From Polycladomyces subterraneus (GTDB lineage: Bacteria; Bacillota; Bacilli; Thermoactinomycetales; JIR-001), in the NCBI RefSeq assembly GCF_030433435.1, contig NZ_JANRHH010000047.1:177782-241781 (forward strand): a DNA stretch of 64,000 nt, read 5' to 3'. Below are positions 36,684-45,504 of the stretch, in pieces. A model generated the notes under the pieces. The model made no database searches and was not told where the DNA came from. It saw only the letters and a list, made by a program, of their open reading frames with translations. Each line of letters starts with the position of its first letter. Within the stretch, counting starts at the first letter, position 1. Made by a program: the position numbers and the translations under genes.

Positions 36684-37922
36684 TTGAGCAACGGAGGATA
36701 CATCGTCACCTTAGATATTGGAACATCCAGGGTCCGATTGATCGTCGCCGAAGTGCATGCGAACGGAAACATCCATATTGTCGGCGTCGGTTCGGCGGTC
36801 TCGCGGGGGATGAAGAAGGGAGCCATCATCGATATTGACCATGCCGTGCAGTCCATTCGGGAAGCGGTGGATGACGCGGAGCGAATGGTGGGAATAGAGG
36901 TTTCGGAAGTGTTTGTGGGGATTTCCGGCAACCACGTTTCGTTGCAGCCCAGCCACGGGGTTGTAGCGGTTTCCAGCGAAGATCGGGAAATCGGTTCTCA
37001 GGATATCGAACGGGTATTGCAAGCGGCCAGAGTGATCGCATTGCCGCCGGAGCGGGAAATCATTGAAGTGATGCCGAAACAATTCATCGTGGACGGATTG
37101 GGTGAAATCCGCGATCCGCACGGGATGATCGGCGTTCGCCTGGAAGTGGATGCCTTGATCGTCACCGGGGCCAAGACGGTGATCCACAATGTGTTGCGGT
37201 GTGTGGAAAGAGCGGAGTTGAGCGTGGCCGGCATGCTGCTGTTGCCGATGGCGACGAGTGAATTGTGTTTATCAGCGGACGAGAAAAACTTGGGAGTGGT
37301 TATGGCCGATCTCGGTGGAGGAACCACCACGATCTCCGTGTTCCAACACGGACATTTGGCGGCCACCGCCGTCATCCCGGTCGGTGGGGACAACATTACG
37401 AACGATATCGCCATCGGTTTGCAGACGGATACGGAAACGGCCGAAAAGATCAAGCGACAGTATGGTGTCGCATCGGTGCAGGAAGCTTCCAAAGAGGTTA
37501 CGTTTCAGATACGGACCATCGGCAGCCAGCGGGAAAAGAGCGTGACCCAGTGGGAGCTCGCACAGATCATCGAACCGCGTGTCGAAGAGTTGTTTCACCT
37601 TATCCAGCAACAAGTGGAAGAGCTCGGCTTTTCCAAGAATCCGGTCGGCGGGTATGTGTTGACTGGCGGTGTGATGTCCTTGCCCCATATCTTAACCGTG
37701 GCCCAGGATCAGCTGGGTCAGGCGGTCCGGGTGGCTGTTCCTGACTATATCGGCGTACAGGACCCTTCGTATACCGCCGGCATTGGTATGGTGCATTATC
37801 TGTTGAAACGGCGGATGGTTCGCCTGGTGGAACCGGATACCGAAAGCCCGACACGTGCGAGGAAACCAAAGGGTCCATCACCGCTGGAACGGATGAAAAA
37901 TTGGTTGAGCGAGTTCATTTAA
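36684..37922 (+). CDS. ftsA: Cell division protein FtsA
   Basis: This 412-residue actin-like ATPase has an N-terminal phosphate loop ([16 protein letters not shown]), the 1C domain with [23 protein letters not shown] as the second phosphate motif, and [10 protein letters not shown] near the end. The C-terminus carries a short amphipathic tail ([12 protein letters not shown]) for membrane binding. It tethers FtsZ to the membrane. TTG 36684 lies seven bases after AAGGAGGTG; the frame from ATG 36633 adds non-homologous residues. Confidence 0.95.
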   Translation: MSNGGYIVTLDIGTSRVRLIVAEVHANGNIHIVGVGSAVSRGMKKGAIIDIDHAVQSIREAVDDAERMVGIEVSEVFVGISGNHVSLQPSHGVVAVSSEDREIGSQDIERVLQAARVIALPPEREIIEVMPKQFIVDGLGEIRDPHGMIGVRLEVDALIVTGAKTVIHNVLRCVERAELSVAGMLLLPMATSELCLSADEKNLGVVMADLGGGTTTISVFQHGHLAATAVIPVGGDNITNDIAIGLQTDTETAEKIKRQYGVASVQEASKEVTFQIRTIGSQREKSVTQWELAQIIEPRVEELFHLIQQQVEELGFSKNPVGGYVLTGGVMSLPHILTVAQDQLGQAVRVAVPDYIGVQDPSYTAGIGMVHYLLKRRMVRLVEPDTESPTRARKPKGPSPLERMKNWLSEFI

Positions 37923-37968
37923 AGCGCGGCAGGGATACAGGAAAGAGAGAAAACGGGAGGGACAAGCC

Positions 37969-39063
37969 ATGTTGGAGTTTGATATGGAAATTGAACAAAT
38001 TGCTCAGATAAAAGTAGTCGGAGTAGGAGGCGGCGGCAGCAACGCGGTGAATCGCATGATCGAAGCCGGCGTCCAAGGGGTGGAATTTATCGCGGTCAAC
38101 ACCGATGCTCAAGCACTGAACCGATCTAAGGCACCGGTCAAAATGCAGATCGGGGAAAAGCTGACACGGGGACTGGGGGCCGGAGCCAATCCGGAGATCG
38201 GTAAAAAGGCGGCGGAGGAAAGCCGTGAGAGCTTGGAAAACGTGTTGAAAGGCGCGGACATGGTGTTCGTTACCGCTGGAATGGGTGGCGGAACCGGAAC
38301 GGGAGCGGCTCCCGAAATCGCTGCCATCGCCCGTGAACAAGGCGCGTTGACCGTCGGTGTGGTCACCCGTCCATTCACCTTTGAGGGACGCAAGCGTTCC
38401 CTACAGGCTGATCAAGGGATTGCTGCCTTGAAGGAAAAAGTGGATACGCTGATCGTCATCCCCAATGATCGTCTGCTGGAAATCGTGGATAAAAACACCC
38501 CGATGTTGGAAGCGTTTCGTGAAGCCGACAATGTGTTGCGTCAAGGGGTGCAGGGTATCTCGGATTTGATTGCGGTTCCTGGCCTGATTAACCTCGATTT
38601 TGCGGACGTGAAGACGATTATGACCGAACGCGGTTCCGCACTCATGGGAATCGGGATGGCCGCCGGGGAAGGACGTGCGGCCGAAGCGGCCAAAAAAGCA
38701 ATCTGCAGCCCGCTGTTGGAAACTTCGATCGATGGGGCGCGCGGCGTTTTGATGAACATCACGGGTGGAACAAACCTGAGCCTGTACGAAGTAAATGAAG
38801 CGGCTGACATCGTGGCTTCCGCTTCCGATCCGGAAGTGAACATGATTTTTGGTGCGGTGATCAATGAAGACCTGAAGGATGAGATCATCGTCACGGTGAT
38901 AGCCACCGGATTCGATCACAAACAGCAGGAAAAAACACCTGGAAAACCGCAATTCCGGTTGGAAGAAGAAACCGCTGCATCCAAATTGGATATCGTGACG
39001 TACAATTCACAAGAGGACAATTTGGATATCCCCACCTTCCTGCGTCATCGGCGGAAAAAATAA
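37969..39063 (+). CDS. ftsZ: Cell division GTPase FtsZ
   Basis: This 364-residue tubulin homologue has the GTP-binding signature GGGTGTG at residues 106-112, the N-terminal [14 protein letters not shown], the T7 loop [11 protein letters not shown] with its catalytic aspartate, and the conserved C-terminal peptide [13 protein letters not shown] that binds FtsA, SepF and other partners. It forms the Z ring. RBS GGGAGGG before ATG 37969. The intrinsically disordered linker before the tail is short. Confidence 0.97.
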   Translation: MLEFDMEIEQIAQIKVVGVGGGGSNAVNRMIEAGVQGVEFIAVNTDAQALNRSKAPVKMQIGEKLTRGLGAGANPEIGKKAAEESRESLENVLKGADMVFVTAGMGGGTGTGAAPEIAAIAREQGALTVGVVTRPFTFEGRKRSLQADQGIAALKEKVDTLIVIPNDRLLEIVDKNTPMLEAFREADNVLRQGVQGISDLIAVPGLINLDFADVKTIMTERGSALMGIGMAAGEGRAAEAAKKAICSPLLETSIDGARGVLMNITGGTNLSLYEVNEAADIVASASDPEVNMIFGAVINEDLKDEIIVTVIATGFDHKQQEKTPGKPQFRLEEETAASKLDIVTYNSQEDNLDIPTFLRHRRKK

Positions 39064-39095
39064 GACCGATCTGCCGGATACAAACGGTAAGTATA

Positions 39096-39128
39096 GAAAA
39101 GAGGAGGCTATTGCCTCCCTCTTTTCTT
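39096..39128 (+). terminator. Bidirectional terminator between ftsZ and the SDR gene
   Basis: AAAAGAGGAGGC and GCCTCCCTCTTTT around a short loop, with A-rich and T-rich flanks, so it can end both convergent transcripts. Confidence 0.75.
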
Positions 39129-39166
39129 GTTCCCAAGTTTCGAGATACGCCCAACCGACTGGGGAT

Positions 39167-39925
39167 TCAGCCGGCTGACACACCACCGTCCACTGTCATG
39201 ATGTGTCCGGTGATGTAGGAAGCTTCGTCCGAACACATCCAGATGACCGTGTGGGCAATATCGATGGGCTTCCCGATGCGACCTTGCGGAATTCGTGTTC
39301 GATACTGTTGTTTGGTAATACCAGTTGTATGAAATACCTGTCCCAGCATCGGGGTGAGAACAGCTCCGGGGCAAACGGCATTGATGCGGATGTTGGATTG
39401 GGCGTATTCCAGTGCGGCCGATCTGGTGAGACTGATCACTCCGGATTTGCTCGCCGCGTAAACCGCCGCTTGGGGTGTTCCCCTCAAACCATTGACCGAA
39501 GCGATATTCACGATCACACCGCCCCCCTGCATCTGCATCTGACCAATTTGATGCTTCATGCAGAGCCAAACCCCTTTGAGGTTGATCGACACGATAGAAT
39601 CAAACTCATCCTCGGTGATTTCAGCAACGGGTGCCAGTTTGCCACCGATCCCCGCGGCGTTACAAGCAAAATCCAGTCTTCCGAAGCGGTCCACAGCAGT
39701 CTGCACCATGCTCCTCACTTGTCCATCCACACTGACATCTGCTTGAACTGCGATCGCTTCGCCGCCCCCATGCTCAATCATCTCTTTTGTCTCTTCAATC
39801 GTTTCATGTGTACGGCCGACCACGACCACCTTGGCCCCTTTTCGTGCAAAAGCCAAGGCAGTAGCACGGCCGATACCTGAACCACCACCTGTAACCAGTG
39901 CAACTCGTCCGGCAAATGACTGCAT
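39167..39925 (-). CDS. Short-chain dehydrogenase/reductase (SDR)
   Basis: This 252-residue classical SDR has the NAD(P) loop TGGGSGIG (12-19), NAAG, and the catalytic Ser143, Tyr156 and Lys160 (YAASK). The end TGHIMTVDGGVSAG is typical of the FabG-like group. ATG 39925 follows GGAAGGGA on the minus strand. The substrate is unknown. It interrupts ftsZ and spoIIGA on the opposite strand, and nothing around it suggests a shared pathway, so it looks like an inserted gene. Confidence 0.88.
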   Translation of the reverse strand: MQSFAGRVALVTGGGSGIGRATALAFARKGAKVVVVGRTHETIEETKEMIEHGGGEAIAVQADVSVDGQVRSMVQTAVDRFGRLDFACNAAGIGGKLAPVAEITEDEFDSIVSINLKGVWLCMKHQIGQMQMQGGGVIVNIASVNGLRGTPQAAVYAASKSGVISLTRSAALEYAQSNIRINAVCPGAVLTPMLGQVFHTTGITKQQYRTRIPQGRIGKPIDIAHTVIWMCSDEASYITGHIMTVDGGVSAG

Positions 39926-40027
39926 GAAAATTCCCTTCCTTTCCCCTGAACGAATTCTCAATCCGATGGCGGATTCCTCCGACAGTTTTCGCTCCTTCCC
40001 ATTGACTGATCCGCTTTTCTTTGTCCG

Positions 40028-40095
40028 TTCGACGAAAAAAGTGATTCCCAGGCGGCAAGTTTCAACAGACTTTGAAATAAGGATTAGTATATACT
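40028..40095 (+). promoter_or_regulatory. Spo0A-type spoIIG promoter with 22-base spacer
   Basis: -10 TATACT (40090-40095) and a -35-like TCAACA (40062-40067) are separated by 22 bases, the unusual spacing known for the B. subtilis spoIIG promoter. TTCAACA (40061-40067) and TTCGACG (40028-40034) are each one mismatch from the reversed 0A box TTCGACA, one of them overlapping the -35, as in the known promoter. Confidence 0.65.
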
Positions 40096-40126
40096 GTTTT
40101 CACATTGGACGAGAGGGGATGAAGAC

Positions 40127-41035
40127 ATGGTCATCTATGCGGACATGGTCTTCCTCCTCAACCTGTTTATCGACTTTACACTGTTGCTGTTGACCTCGGC
40201 TATCCGCAGGCAACGGGTTCCGTTTTGGAGGATGAGTTGCGGTGCCCTGCTCGGGGCGGTGTATTCCATCCTGCATTTGTGGCCACAATTTGCTTTTACC
40301 TACACCTTTCCGGCAAAAGTGCTGTTTTCTATTCTCATGGTGGGCGTGACATTTGGTTATCCCACCCCGGTTGCGTTTGTACGTAGTTTGGGGGTTTTTT
40401 ACACCACCTCGTTTGTGATTGGTGGTGGTATGTTCGCGCTTCACTATGTGATGACGGGAGAGGGAACAGTTGCCGGTGGGATCTTTCTGTCCCAATCCAC
40501 CGGCTGGGGGTCACCGGTCTCCTGGTTGTTTGTATTGGTCAGTTTTCCGTTTGTGTGGTTGTATGCACGCGTATCGTTCCGCTCTTTGCAACATCGGCAA
40601 GCGATCCATTCTTATTTGACACCTGTGGCAATCTGGATCGGCGAACACCGATTGGAGTGCGTCGGCTTGATCGACACCGGCAATCAACTGCGGGATCCGA
40701 TCAGCCGTGCACCTGTGATGATGGTGGAACTGGAGCGGATCCAGACATATCTTCCCGAAGCGTTGACGGAGATGGTCCGGACCAAGGCATGGCATCAACA
40801 CTGGGATCGCCTGACTGCAGAGTGGGTGACCCGGGTGCGGTTGGTGCCCTTTCGTGGGGTCACAGCTGAAGGAGAGATGATGGTGACGCTGAAACCGGAC
40901 CGTGTAGAAATCCGTCAACAACAGGATTGGGTTGCCGCCGGAAAAGTGTTGGTCGGACTGGATCCGGGCAGATTGTCATCCGACGGCACGTATCATGCCA
41001 TCATCCATCCTTCCTGTTTGCCGCAAGCAGGGTAG
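40127..41035 (+). CDS. spoIIGA: SpoIIGA, sporulation sigma-E factor-processing peptidase
   Basis: This 302-residue protein has an N-terminal half with five membrane segments (residues about 1-150) and a C-terminal aspartic protease domain with the catalytic motif LIDTGNQLRDP. In the mother cell it removes the pro-sequence of sigma-E when signalled by SpoIIR from the forespore. RBS GAGGGGATG precedes ATG 40127. sigE follows after 44 bases, and a Spo0A-type promoter lies upstream. Confidence 0.94.
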   Translation: MVIYADMVFLLNLFIDFTLLLLTSAIRRQRVPFWRMSCGALLGAVYSILHLWPQFAFTYTFPAKVLFSILMVGVTFGYPTPVAFVRSLGVFYTTSFVIGGGMFALHYVMTGEGTVAGGIFLSQSTGWGSPVSWLFVLVSFPFVWLYARVSFRSLQHRQAIHSYLTPVAIWIGEHRLECVGLIDTGNQLRDPISRAPVMMVELERIQTYLPEALTEMVRTKAWHQHWDRLTAEWVTRVRLVPFRGVTAEGEMMVTLKPDRVEIRQQQDWVAAGKVLVGLDPGRLSSDGTYHAIIHPSCLPQAG

Positions 41036-41079
41036 GTTTTTCATTCTTTCATCATCAAGTATACAAAGGAGGATGAGCC

Positions 41080-41823
41080 GTGACAGGGGAGCGACATCGG
41101 ATGTGGGTCAAGTGGAAGCTGGTATTGCAACTGTTTTGGTACCGGTTGCTGATGCAGATTGGCCTAAAGGGGGAAGAAGTCTATTATATCGGCGGAAGTG
41201 AAGCACTGCCACCGCCGCTTACACGGGAAGAGGAAGAGCATCTGCTAGAGCGTCTACCAGGGGGAGATGCTGCCGTCCGCGCCATGCTGATCGAGCGGAA
41301 TCTCCGGTTGGTGGTTTACATTGCTCGCAAATTCGAGAACACAGGCATTCATATTGAGGATCTGGTATCCATCGGCACAATCGGTTTGATCAAGGCAGTC
41401 AACACATTCGATCCGGGAAAAAAGATCAAACTGGCCACCTATGCCTCACGATGCATTGAGAACGAGATTCTCATGTTTTTGCGGCGTAACAACAAGATCC
41501 GTTCGGAAGTATCCTTCGACGAGCCTTTGAATACGGACTGGGACGGCAACGAGTTGCTGTTGTCCGATGTGATGGGAACGGAGAATGACACGATCTACCG
41601 AAACATTGAAGAACAAGTGGACAGGAAAATTTTGCGTGCCGCCTTGGCCAAGTTGTCCGAACGGGAACGAACGATCATGGAGCTCCGCTTTGGACTCAAT
41701 GGAGGAGAGGAGAAAACGCAAAAGGACGTGGCCGATCTCTTGGGTATTTCGCAATCTTACATCTCACGGCTGGAAAAGCGGATTATCAAGCGGCTACGAA
41801 AAGAATTTAATAAAATGATTTGA
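41080..41823 (+). CDS. sigE: Pro-sigma-E, early mother-cell sporulation sigma factor
   Basis: This 247-residue sigma-70 family protein has a hydrophobic N-terminal pro-sequence of about 27-35 residues ([17 protein letters not shown]) ending before [13 protein letters not shown], the processing region in B. subtilis. Region 2 shows [28 protein letters not shown] and FATY-like [13 protein letters not shown]; region 4 has [14 protein letters not shown]. It is activated by SpoIIGA, the gene before it. GTG 41080 follows AAAGGAGGATG. Confidence 0.96.
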   Translation: MTGERHRMWVKWKLVLQLFWYRLLMQIGLKGEEVYYIGGSEALPPPLTREEEEHLLERLPGGDAAVRAMLIERNLRLVVYIARKFENTGIHIEDLVSIGTIGLIKAVNTFDPGKKIKLATYASRCIENEILMFLRRNNKIRSEVSFDEPLNTDWDGNELLLSDVMGTENDTIYRNIEEQVDRKILRAALAKLSERERTIMELRFGLNGGEEKTQKDVADLLGISQSYISRLEKRIIKRLRKEFNKMI

Positions 41824-41861
41824 AATATATGCCAAAGATGGATGGATTATAAAAAACCTTT

Positions 41862-41898
41862 CTCAGGAGATACTGTTCATACATGCTTCCTGAGGAGG
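41862..41898 (+). promoter_or_regulatory. sigG leader hairpin that can hide the ribosome binding site
   Basis: CTCAGGA (41862-41868) can pair fully with TCCTGAG (41888-41894) across a 19-base loop. The 3' arm runs into the RBS GAGGAGG (41892-41898), eight bases before the sigG ATG. Such a hairpin would limit sigG translation on transcripts reading through from spoIIG. A leader hairpin with this role has been described for B. subtilis sigG. Confidence 0.6.
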
Positions 41899-41905
41899 GA
41901 ACCCC

Positions 41906-42682
41906 ATGGCGCGGAACAAGGTAGAAATCTGCGGAGTGGATACATCCAAACTACCGGTATTAACCAACCAGGAGATGCGTGTACTGTTTCGGCAGTTACA
42001 GGCTGGGGATCGATCCGCCAGGGAGAAGTTGGTAAACGGCAATCTCCGTTTGGTACTCAGTGTGATCCAACGATTCAACAACCGGGGAGAAAATGTGGAT
42101 GATCTGTTTCAGGTCGGTTGCATCGGCATGATGAAGGCCATTGACAATTTCGATCTCGGACAAAACGTCAAATTTTCCACGTACGCCGTTCCGATGATCA
42201 TCGGTGAAATTCGCCGCTACTTGCGGGACAATAATCCCATTCGCGTGTCGCGCTCTCTACGGGATATCGCGTTCAAAGCGCTGCACGTAAGGGATACGCT
42301 CACCAACCGGCATTCCCGTGAACCTACTGTACAGGAGATTGCGGAAGAGCTGAACGTACCCAAGGAAGACGTGGTATTTGCACTTGATGCGATTCAGGAC
42401 CCGGTGTCATTGTTTGAACCTATTTATCAGGACGGCGGAGATCCAATCTATGTGATGGATCAGTTGAGTGACGACAAGGAGAAGGATTTCAAATGGGTGG
42501 AGGAGATCGCCCTCCGCGAAGCGATGAACAAGTTGAACGAACGGGAAAAATTGATTTTGTCCATGCGTTTTTTTGAGGGGAAAACCCAGATGGAAGTGGC
42601 CGATGAGATCGGAATTTCCCAAGCACAGGTCTCTCGACTGGAAAAAGCCGCTATTCATCAGATGCAAAAATTTGTCCAATGA
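41906..42682 (+). CDS. sigG: Sigma-G, late forespore sigma factor
   Basis: This 258-residue sigma-70 family protein starts ARNKVEICGVDTSKLPVL, the sigma-G N-terminus. Region 2 holds LRLVLSVIQRF, DDLFQVGCIGMMKAI and FSTYAVPMIIGEIRRYLRDN; region 3 has SREPTVQEIAEEL; region 4 ends GISQAQVSRLEKAA. It directs late forespore genes after engulfment. It follows sigE by 82 bases, which contain an RBS-masking hairpin and a weak sigma-G/F-like promoter candidate (TGAAATA, 16 bases, GGATTATA). Confidence 0.96.
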   Translation: MARNKVEICGVDTSKLPVLTNQEMRVLFRQLQAGDRSAREKLVNGNLRLVLSVIQRFNNRGENVDDLFQVGCIGMMKAIDNFDLGQNVKFSTYAVPMIIGEIRRYLRDNNPIRVSRSLRDIAFKALHVRDTLTNRHSREPTVQEIAEELNVPKEDVVFALDAIQDPVSLFEPIYQDGGDPIYVMDQLSDDKEKDFKWVEEIALREAMNKLNEREKLILSMRFFEGKTQMEVADEIGISQAQVSRLEKAAIHQMQKFVQ

Positions 42683-42706
42683 ATCACTGACCGACGTCAC
42701 CACCTT

Positions 42707-42731
42707 ACCGCCCGAAAAGGGCGGTTTTTTG
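42707..42731 (+). terminator. Terminator after sigG
   Basis: ACCGCCC and GGGCGGT around GAAAA followed by TTTTTT. Confidence 0.85.
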
Positions 42732-42837
42732 TGTGGCCAGACCAAGGGAGTGTCTGTATTTCATAAAGGGACATTGTTTTCCCGTTCGTAAAGTACGGCA
42801 ACCCTTCATAAGAGGTGTTGAAAGCAGACACACCACT

Positions 42838-42867
42838 GTACATATTGCCTCCCTGTCTCATATATAT
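42838..42867 (+). promoter_or_regulatory. Sigma-E-like promoter for ylmC
   Basis: GTACATATT (42838-42846), 12 bases, then CATATATAT (42859-42867) resembles the sigma-E pattern (TCATATT ... CATACANT). It lies about 40 bases before the ylmC start. Confidence 0.45.
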
Positions 42868-42905
42868 AAAGTAACGTTGACTTTGCGATGAAGGGGGATC
42901 ACCCC

Positions 42906-43217
42906 GTGATCAAAATCTCCGAGTTGCAGGCCAAAGATGTGGTAAATGTTCAGGACGGACAAAAACTGGGGCAAATCCACGATGTGGAGATCGATTTGAA
43001 GATGGGTCAGATTAAGGCGATTGTGGTGCCGGCGGAAAGCCGGCTGTTCGGTCTTTTTTCCGGAGGGAAAGAGTGGGTCATTCCATGGCGGCAAATCGTG
43101 AAAATCGGAACGGACGTCATCTTGGTGCGATTACATTCCACCACGTCACCCCACGAATATTATGACAACCCCTCTTCTTCACAGCCGCCGTTTTTGCCAC
43201 CGTCACCTGAGGATTGA
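42906..43217 (+). CDS. ylmC: YlmC/YmxH-family sporulation protein (PRC-barrel)
   Basis: About 103 residues. The body is one PRC-barrel domain (ISELQAKDVVNVQDGQKLGQIHDVEIDL) with RLFGLFSGGKEWVIPWRQI, the YlmC/YmxH signature, then a Pro/Ser-rich tail absent from many relatives. GTG 42906 after GAAGGGGG is favoured over ATG 42888, which overlaps no RBS. A sigma-E-like promoter upstream and the neighbours fit a sporulation gene, but its molecular role is unknown. Confidence 0.85.
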   Translation: MIKISELQAKDVVNVQDGQKLGQIHDVEIDLKMGQIKAIVVPAESRLFGLFSGGKEWVIPWRQIVKIGTDVILVRLHSTTSPHEYYDNPSSSQPPFLPPSPED

Positions 43218-43232
43218 CAGATAAGAGTCTCT

Positions 43233-43260
43233 TTGTCTCTTCACCGAAATGTGGTAATAT
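43233..43260 (+). promoter_or_regulatory. Possible sigma-A promoter for the pgeF-divIVA run
   Basis: TTGTCT (43233-43238), a 16-base spacer, TAATAT (43255-43260), just before the pgeF RBS. Confidence 0.4.
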
Positions 43261-43279
43261 GGTGAGAGGAGGGGAGCGA

Positions 43280-44092
43280 ATGGAACCATTTCAGTTTCAC
43301 GATGGTGCTGGCGTTCCCTGCTTTTTCCTTTCCAAGTGGGAAAAGGAATTTCCTCACCTGTCGGTAGGGATGAGCGCCAGAGGAAGTGGCAAAAATTATG
43401 CTCTCCACGTGGAGGATGATCCCGATCGTGTCATCGTCAATCGAAAAGCGTTGGCGAAGGCGTTGAATCTGCCGTTTTCGTGGTGGACCTGCGGTGAACA
43501 AGTCCATGGCGTGGCCATCCGGGAAGTTCGTGCAGAGGATCGGGGACGTGGAAGTGATTCCCGCCAAACGGCCTTCGCTGATACGGATGGCTTGGTGACC
43601 AAGTCGTCCGGTGTTTGGTTGACTTCTTTTTATGCCGATTGTGTACCACTGATTTTCTACAGCCCTGATGCCGACGTGATCGGCATCGCCCATGCGGGGT
43701 GGCGTGGTACAGTGGGCGGGATCGGCCCGCGGATGGTGCGTCGTATGGTGCAGATGGGAGCCGATGTCGGCCGTATCCGCGCAGCGATTGCACCGTCGAT
43801 CGGGGGGTGTTGTTACGAAGTGGAGGATCGGGTGGCCAATGCTTTGCTGGAAGTTTTGCCATCCGTGTCCAATGACATCTTGAAACCGACTCAATCCGGA
43901 AAATGGAAGTTGGATTTGCGATTGGCCAATCGGGAAATGTTGCTTTTGGAAGGAATTCTGCCGGAGCATGTGGAATTGACGCATTGGTGCACCAGCTGTC
44001 ATCCAGAATATTTTTTTTCGTACCGGCGTGATAAAGGAAAAACAGGACGCATGGTGGCATGGATCGTGAAACGGGACGGGAGAGATGGCTGA
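43280..44092 (+). CDS. pgeF: Peptidoglycan editing factor PgeF (YlmD, laccase-domain family)
   Basis: This 270-residue Cu-oxidase_4 (DUF152) protein has the metal-site motifs EQVHG, ADCVPL and HAGWRGT, plus GPSIG-like APSIGGCCYEV and CTSCHPEYFFSYRRD. The Cys/His set matches the family. E. coli YfiH (PgeF) trims wrongly incorporated L-Ser from peptidoglycan precursors; purine nucleoside activity is reported for others, so the role here is family-based. ATG 43280 follows GAGGAGGGG. Its stop overlaps the ylmE start (TGATG). Confidence 0.88.
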   Translation: MEPFQFHDGAGVPCFFLSKWEKEFPHLSVGMSARGSGKNYALHVEDDPDRVIVNRKALAKALNLPFSWWTCGEQVHGVAIREVRAEDRGRGSDSRQTAFADTDGLVTKSSGVWLTSFYADCVPLIFYSPDADVIGIAHAGWRGTVGGIGPRMVRRMVQMGADVGRIRAAIAPSIGGCCYEVEDRVANALLEVLPSVSNDILKPTQSGKWKLDLRLANREMLLLEGILPEHVELTHWCTSCHPEYFFSYRRDKGKTGRMVAWIVKRDGRDG

Positions 44093-44784
44093 TGGACGAG
44101 TTGCGGCAACGTTGGGAACAGATCAGGGAAACCATTGCTACCGCTTGCGCCCGGGTTGGTCGTGACCCCAACGAAGTGCGCGTGGTCGCGGTCACCAAAT
44201 ATGTGGATTTGGACACCACCCGTGCAGTATTGGATGCGGGAATCGAAGACATCGGCGAAAGCCGGGCGCAGGAAGCCGTACCCAAATATGAAGCGCTTGA
44301 AGGTCGGGGAGTGTGGCATTTCATCGGTCACCTGCAACGGAACAAGGTGAAGGACGTCATCAGTCGATTTACATATATTCATTCCCTCGACCGATATTCG
44401 CTGGCGAAGGAGATCCAGTCCCGCGCAGAAAAAGCGGACAAGCAGGTGAAGTGCTTCATCCAGGTCAATGTGTCCGGTGAAGAGAGCAAGCACGGTATCG
44501 CACCTGAGGAGTTGACGGATTTCGCCCGCGAAGTGGTGGAGACATGTCCTCGTATTCAAGTTGTGGGATTGATGACAATGGCGCCTAAAACGGATCAACC
44601 CGAGGAGGTCCGTCCGTTTTTCCGGCGATTGAAACAGTTACAGGTCGAGTTGCAAAAGCTCGGGGACACCCGATTGAAGGTCCCGCATTTGTCCATGGGC
44701 ATGTCGCAGGACTATCCCATCGCCGTCGAAGAAGGCGCAACATTCCTGCGTCTGGGATCGGTGTTGGTGGGGCGGCAGAAGTAA
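44092..44784 (+). CDS. ylmE: YggS/YlmE-family PLP homeostasis protein
   Basis: This 230-residue TIM-barrel PLP-binding protein has VVAVTKYVDLDTTRAVLDAG with the PLP lysine, GESRAQEA, WHFIGHLQRNK, VNVSGEESKHG and LSMGMSQDYPIAVEEGATFLRLGS. The family buffers cellular pyridoxal phosphate and has no proven catalytic step. ATG 44092 overlaps the pgeF stop. Its place between pgeF and sepF is conserved in Bacilli. Confidence 0.93.
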   Translation: MDELRQRWEQIRETIATACARVGRDPNEVRVVAVTKYVDLDTTRAVLDAGIEDIGESRAQEAVPKYEALEGRGVWHFIGHLQRNKVKDVISRFTYIHSLDRYSLAKEIQSRAEKADKQVKCFIQVNVSGEESKHGIAPEELTDFAREVVETCPRIQVVGLMTMAPKTDQPEEVRPFFRRLKQLQVELQKLGDTRLKVPHLSMGMSQDYPIAVEEGATFLRLGSVLVGRQK

Positions 44785-44810
44785 GACGGCCGGTGAGGAG
44801 GCGATTTTGA

Positions 44811-45224
44811 TTGAGTTTCATCCAACGGGTGATGAACTTTTTCGGGATCACAGAGGATGATGTGGTGGAATACCATGAGGAGGACGCCGAGTCGGTATTG
44901 ACAAGGGAACGTGGCGGGCATGTGGTATCGTTGCACACCCAGAAAAACATCCGTGTGATGCTGATAGAACCCCGCACCTACGAAGATGCTCAAGAAATCG
45001 CCGACAATATCAAAAGCCATCGCCCGGTCGTCGTCAATTTGCAGCGCGTGAGCAAGGATCAAGCTGTCCGGATTGTGGACTTTTTGAGCGGAACGGTGTA
45101 TGCACTGGGTGGGAACATCCAAAAATTGGGCCCCAACATCTTTATGTGCACACCGGCCAATGTAGACGTGCAAGGAACCATATCGGATTTGGTATCCGAT
45201 GACGCCAAAGAACTGCTGAGGTGA
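44811..45224 (+). CDS. sepF: SepF, FtsZ-bundling membrane anchor
   Basis: This 137-residue protein starts with a short amphipathic membrane-binding helix ([12 protein letters not shown]), then an acidic linker, then the core domain ([22 protein letters not shown] ... [23 protein letters not shown]). SepF binds the C-terminal peptide of FtsZ and aligns filaments at the septum. TTG 44811 is preceded by GAGGAGG. Confidence 0.94.
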   Translation: MSFIQRVMNFFGITEDDVVEYHEEDAESVLTRERGGHVVSLHTQKNIRVMLIEPRTYEDAQEIADNIKSHRPVVVNLQRVSKDQAVRIVDFLSGTVYALGGNIQKLGPNIFMCTPANVDVQGTISDLVSDDAKELLR

Positions 45225-45228
45225 ACGA

Positions 45229-45504
45229 ATGAACGCAGTGTATGAGTTGGTTCATTGGGGTTTTTACCTCTACTATATCCTGATCATCATTTATATTTTG
45301 CTCTCGTGGGTTCCCCAAGCGCGAGAGACGCCGATCGCTTATTTTTTGGCACGGTTGGTGGAGCCGTACCTGTCCATTTTCAGAAATTTGATCCCTCCCT
45401 TTGGCATGTTGGACATCTCCCCGATCGTGGCCCTGATCGCGCTCCATTTCATGGAGTACGGCGTTTTCTACATCCTGAGCTTGGTGATCGGCTGGCTGAC
45501 ATGA
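45229..45504 (+). CDS. ylmG: YggT-family membrane protein YlmG
   Basis: This 91-residue protein has two YGGT-type hydrophobic hairpin segments (YYILIIIYILLSW and ISPIVALIALHFMEY) and the conserved SWVPQARETPIAYFLARLVEPYLSIFRNLIPP. The family is linked by gene neighbourhood to cell division, with no defined biochemical role. It begins four bases after sepF and overlaps ylmH (ATGA). Confidence 0.9.
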   Translation: MNAVYELVHWGFYLYYILIIIYILLSWVPQARETPIAYFLARLVEPYLSIFRNLIPPFGMLDISPIVALIALHFMEYGVFYILSLVIGWLT

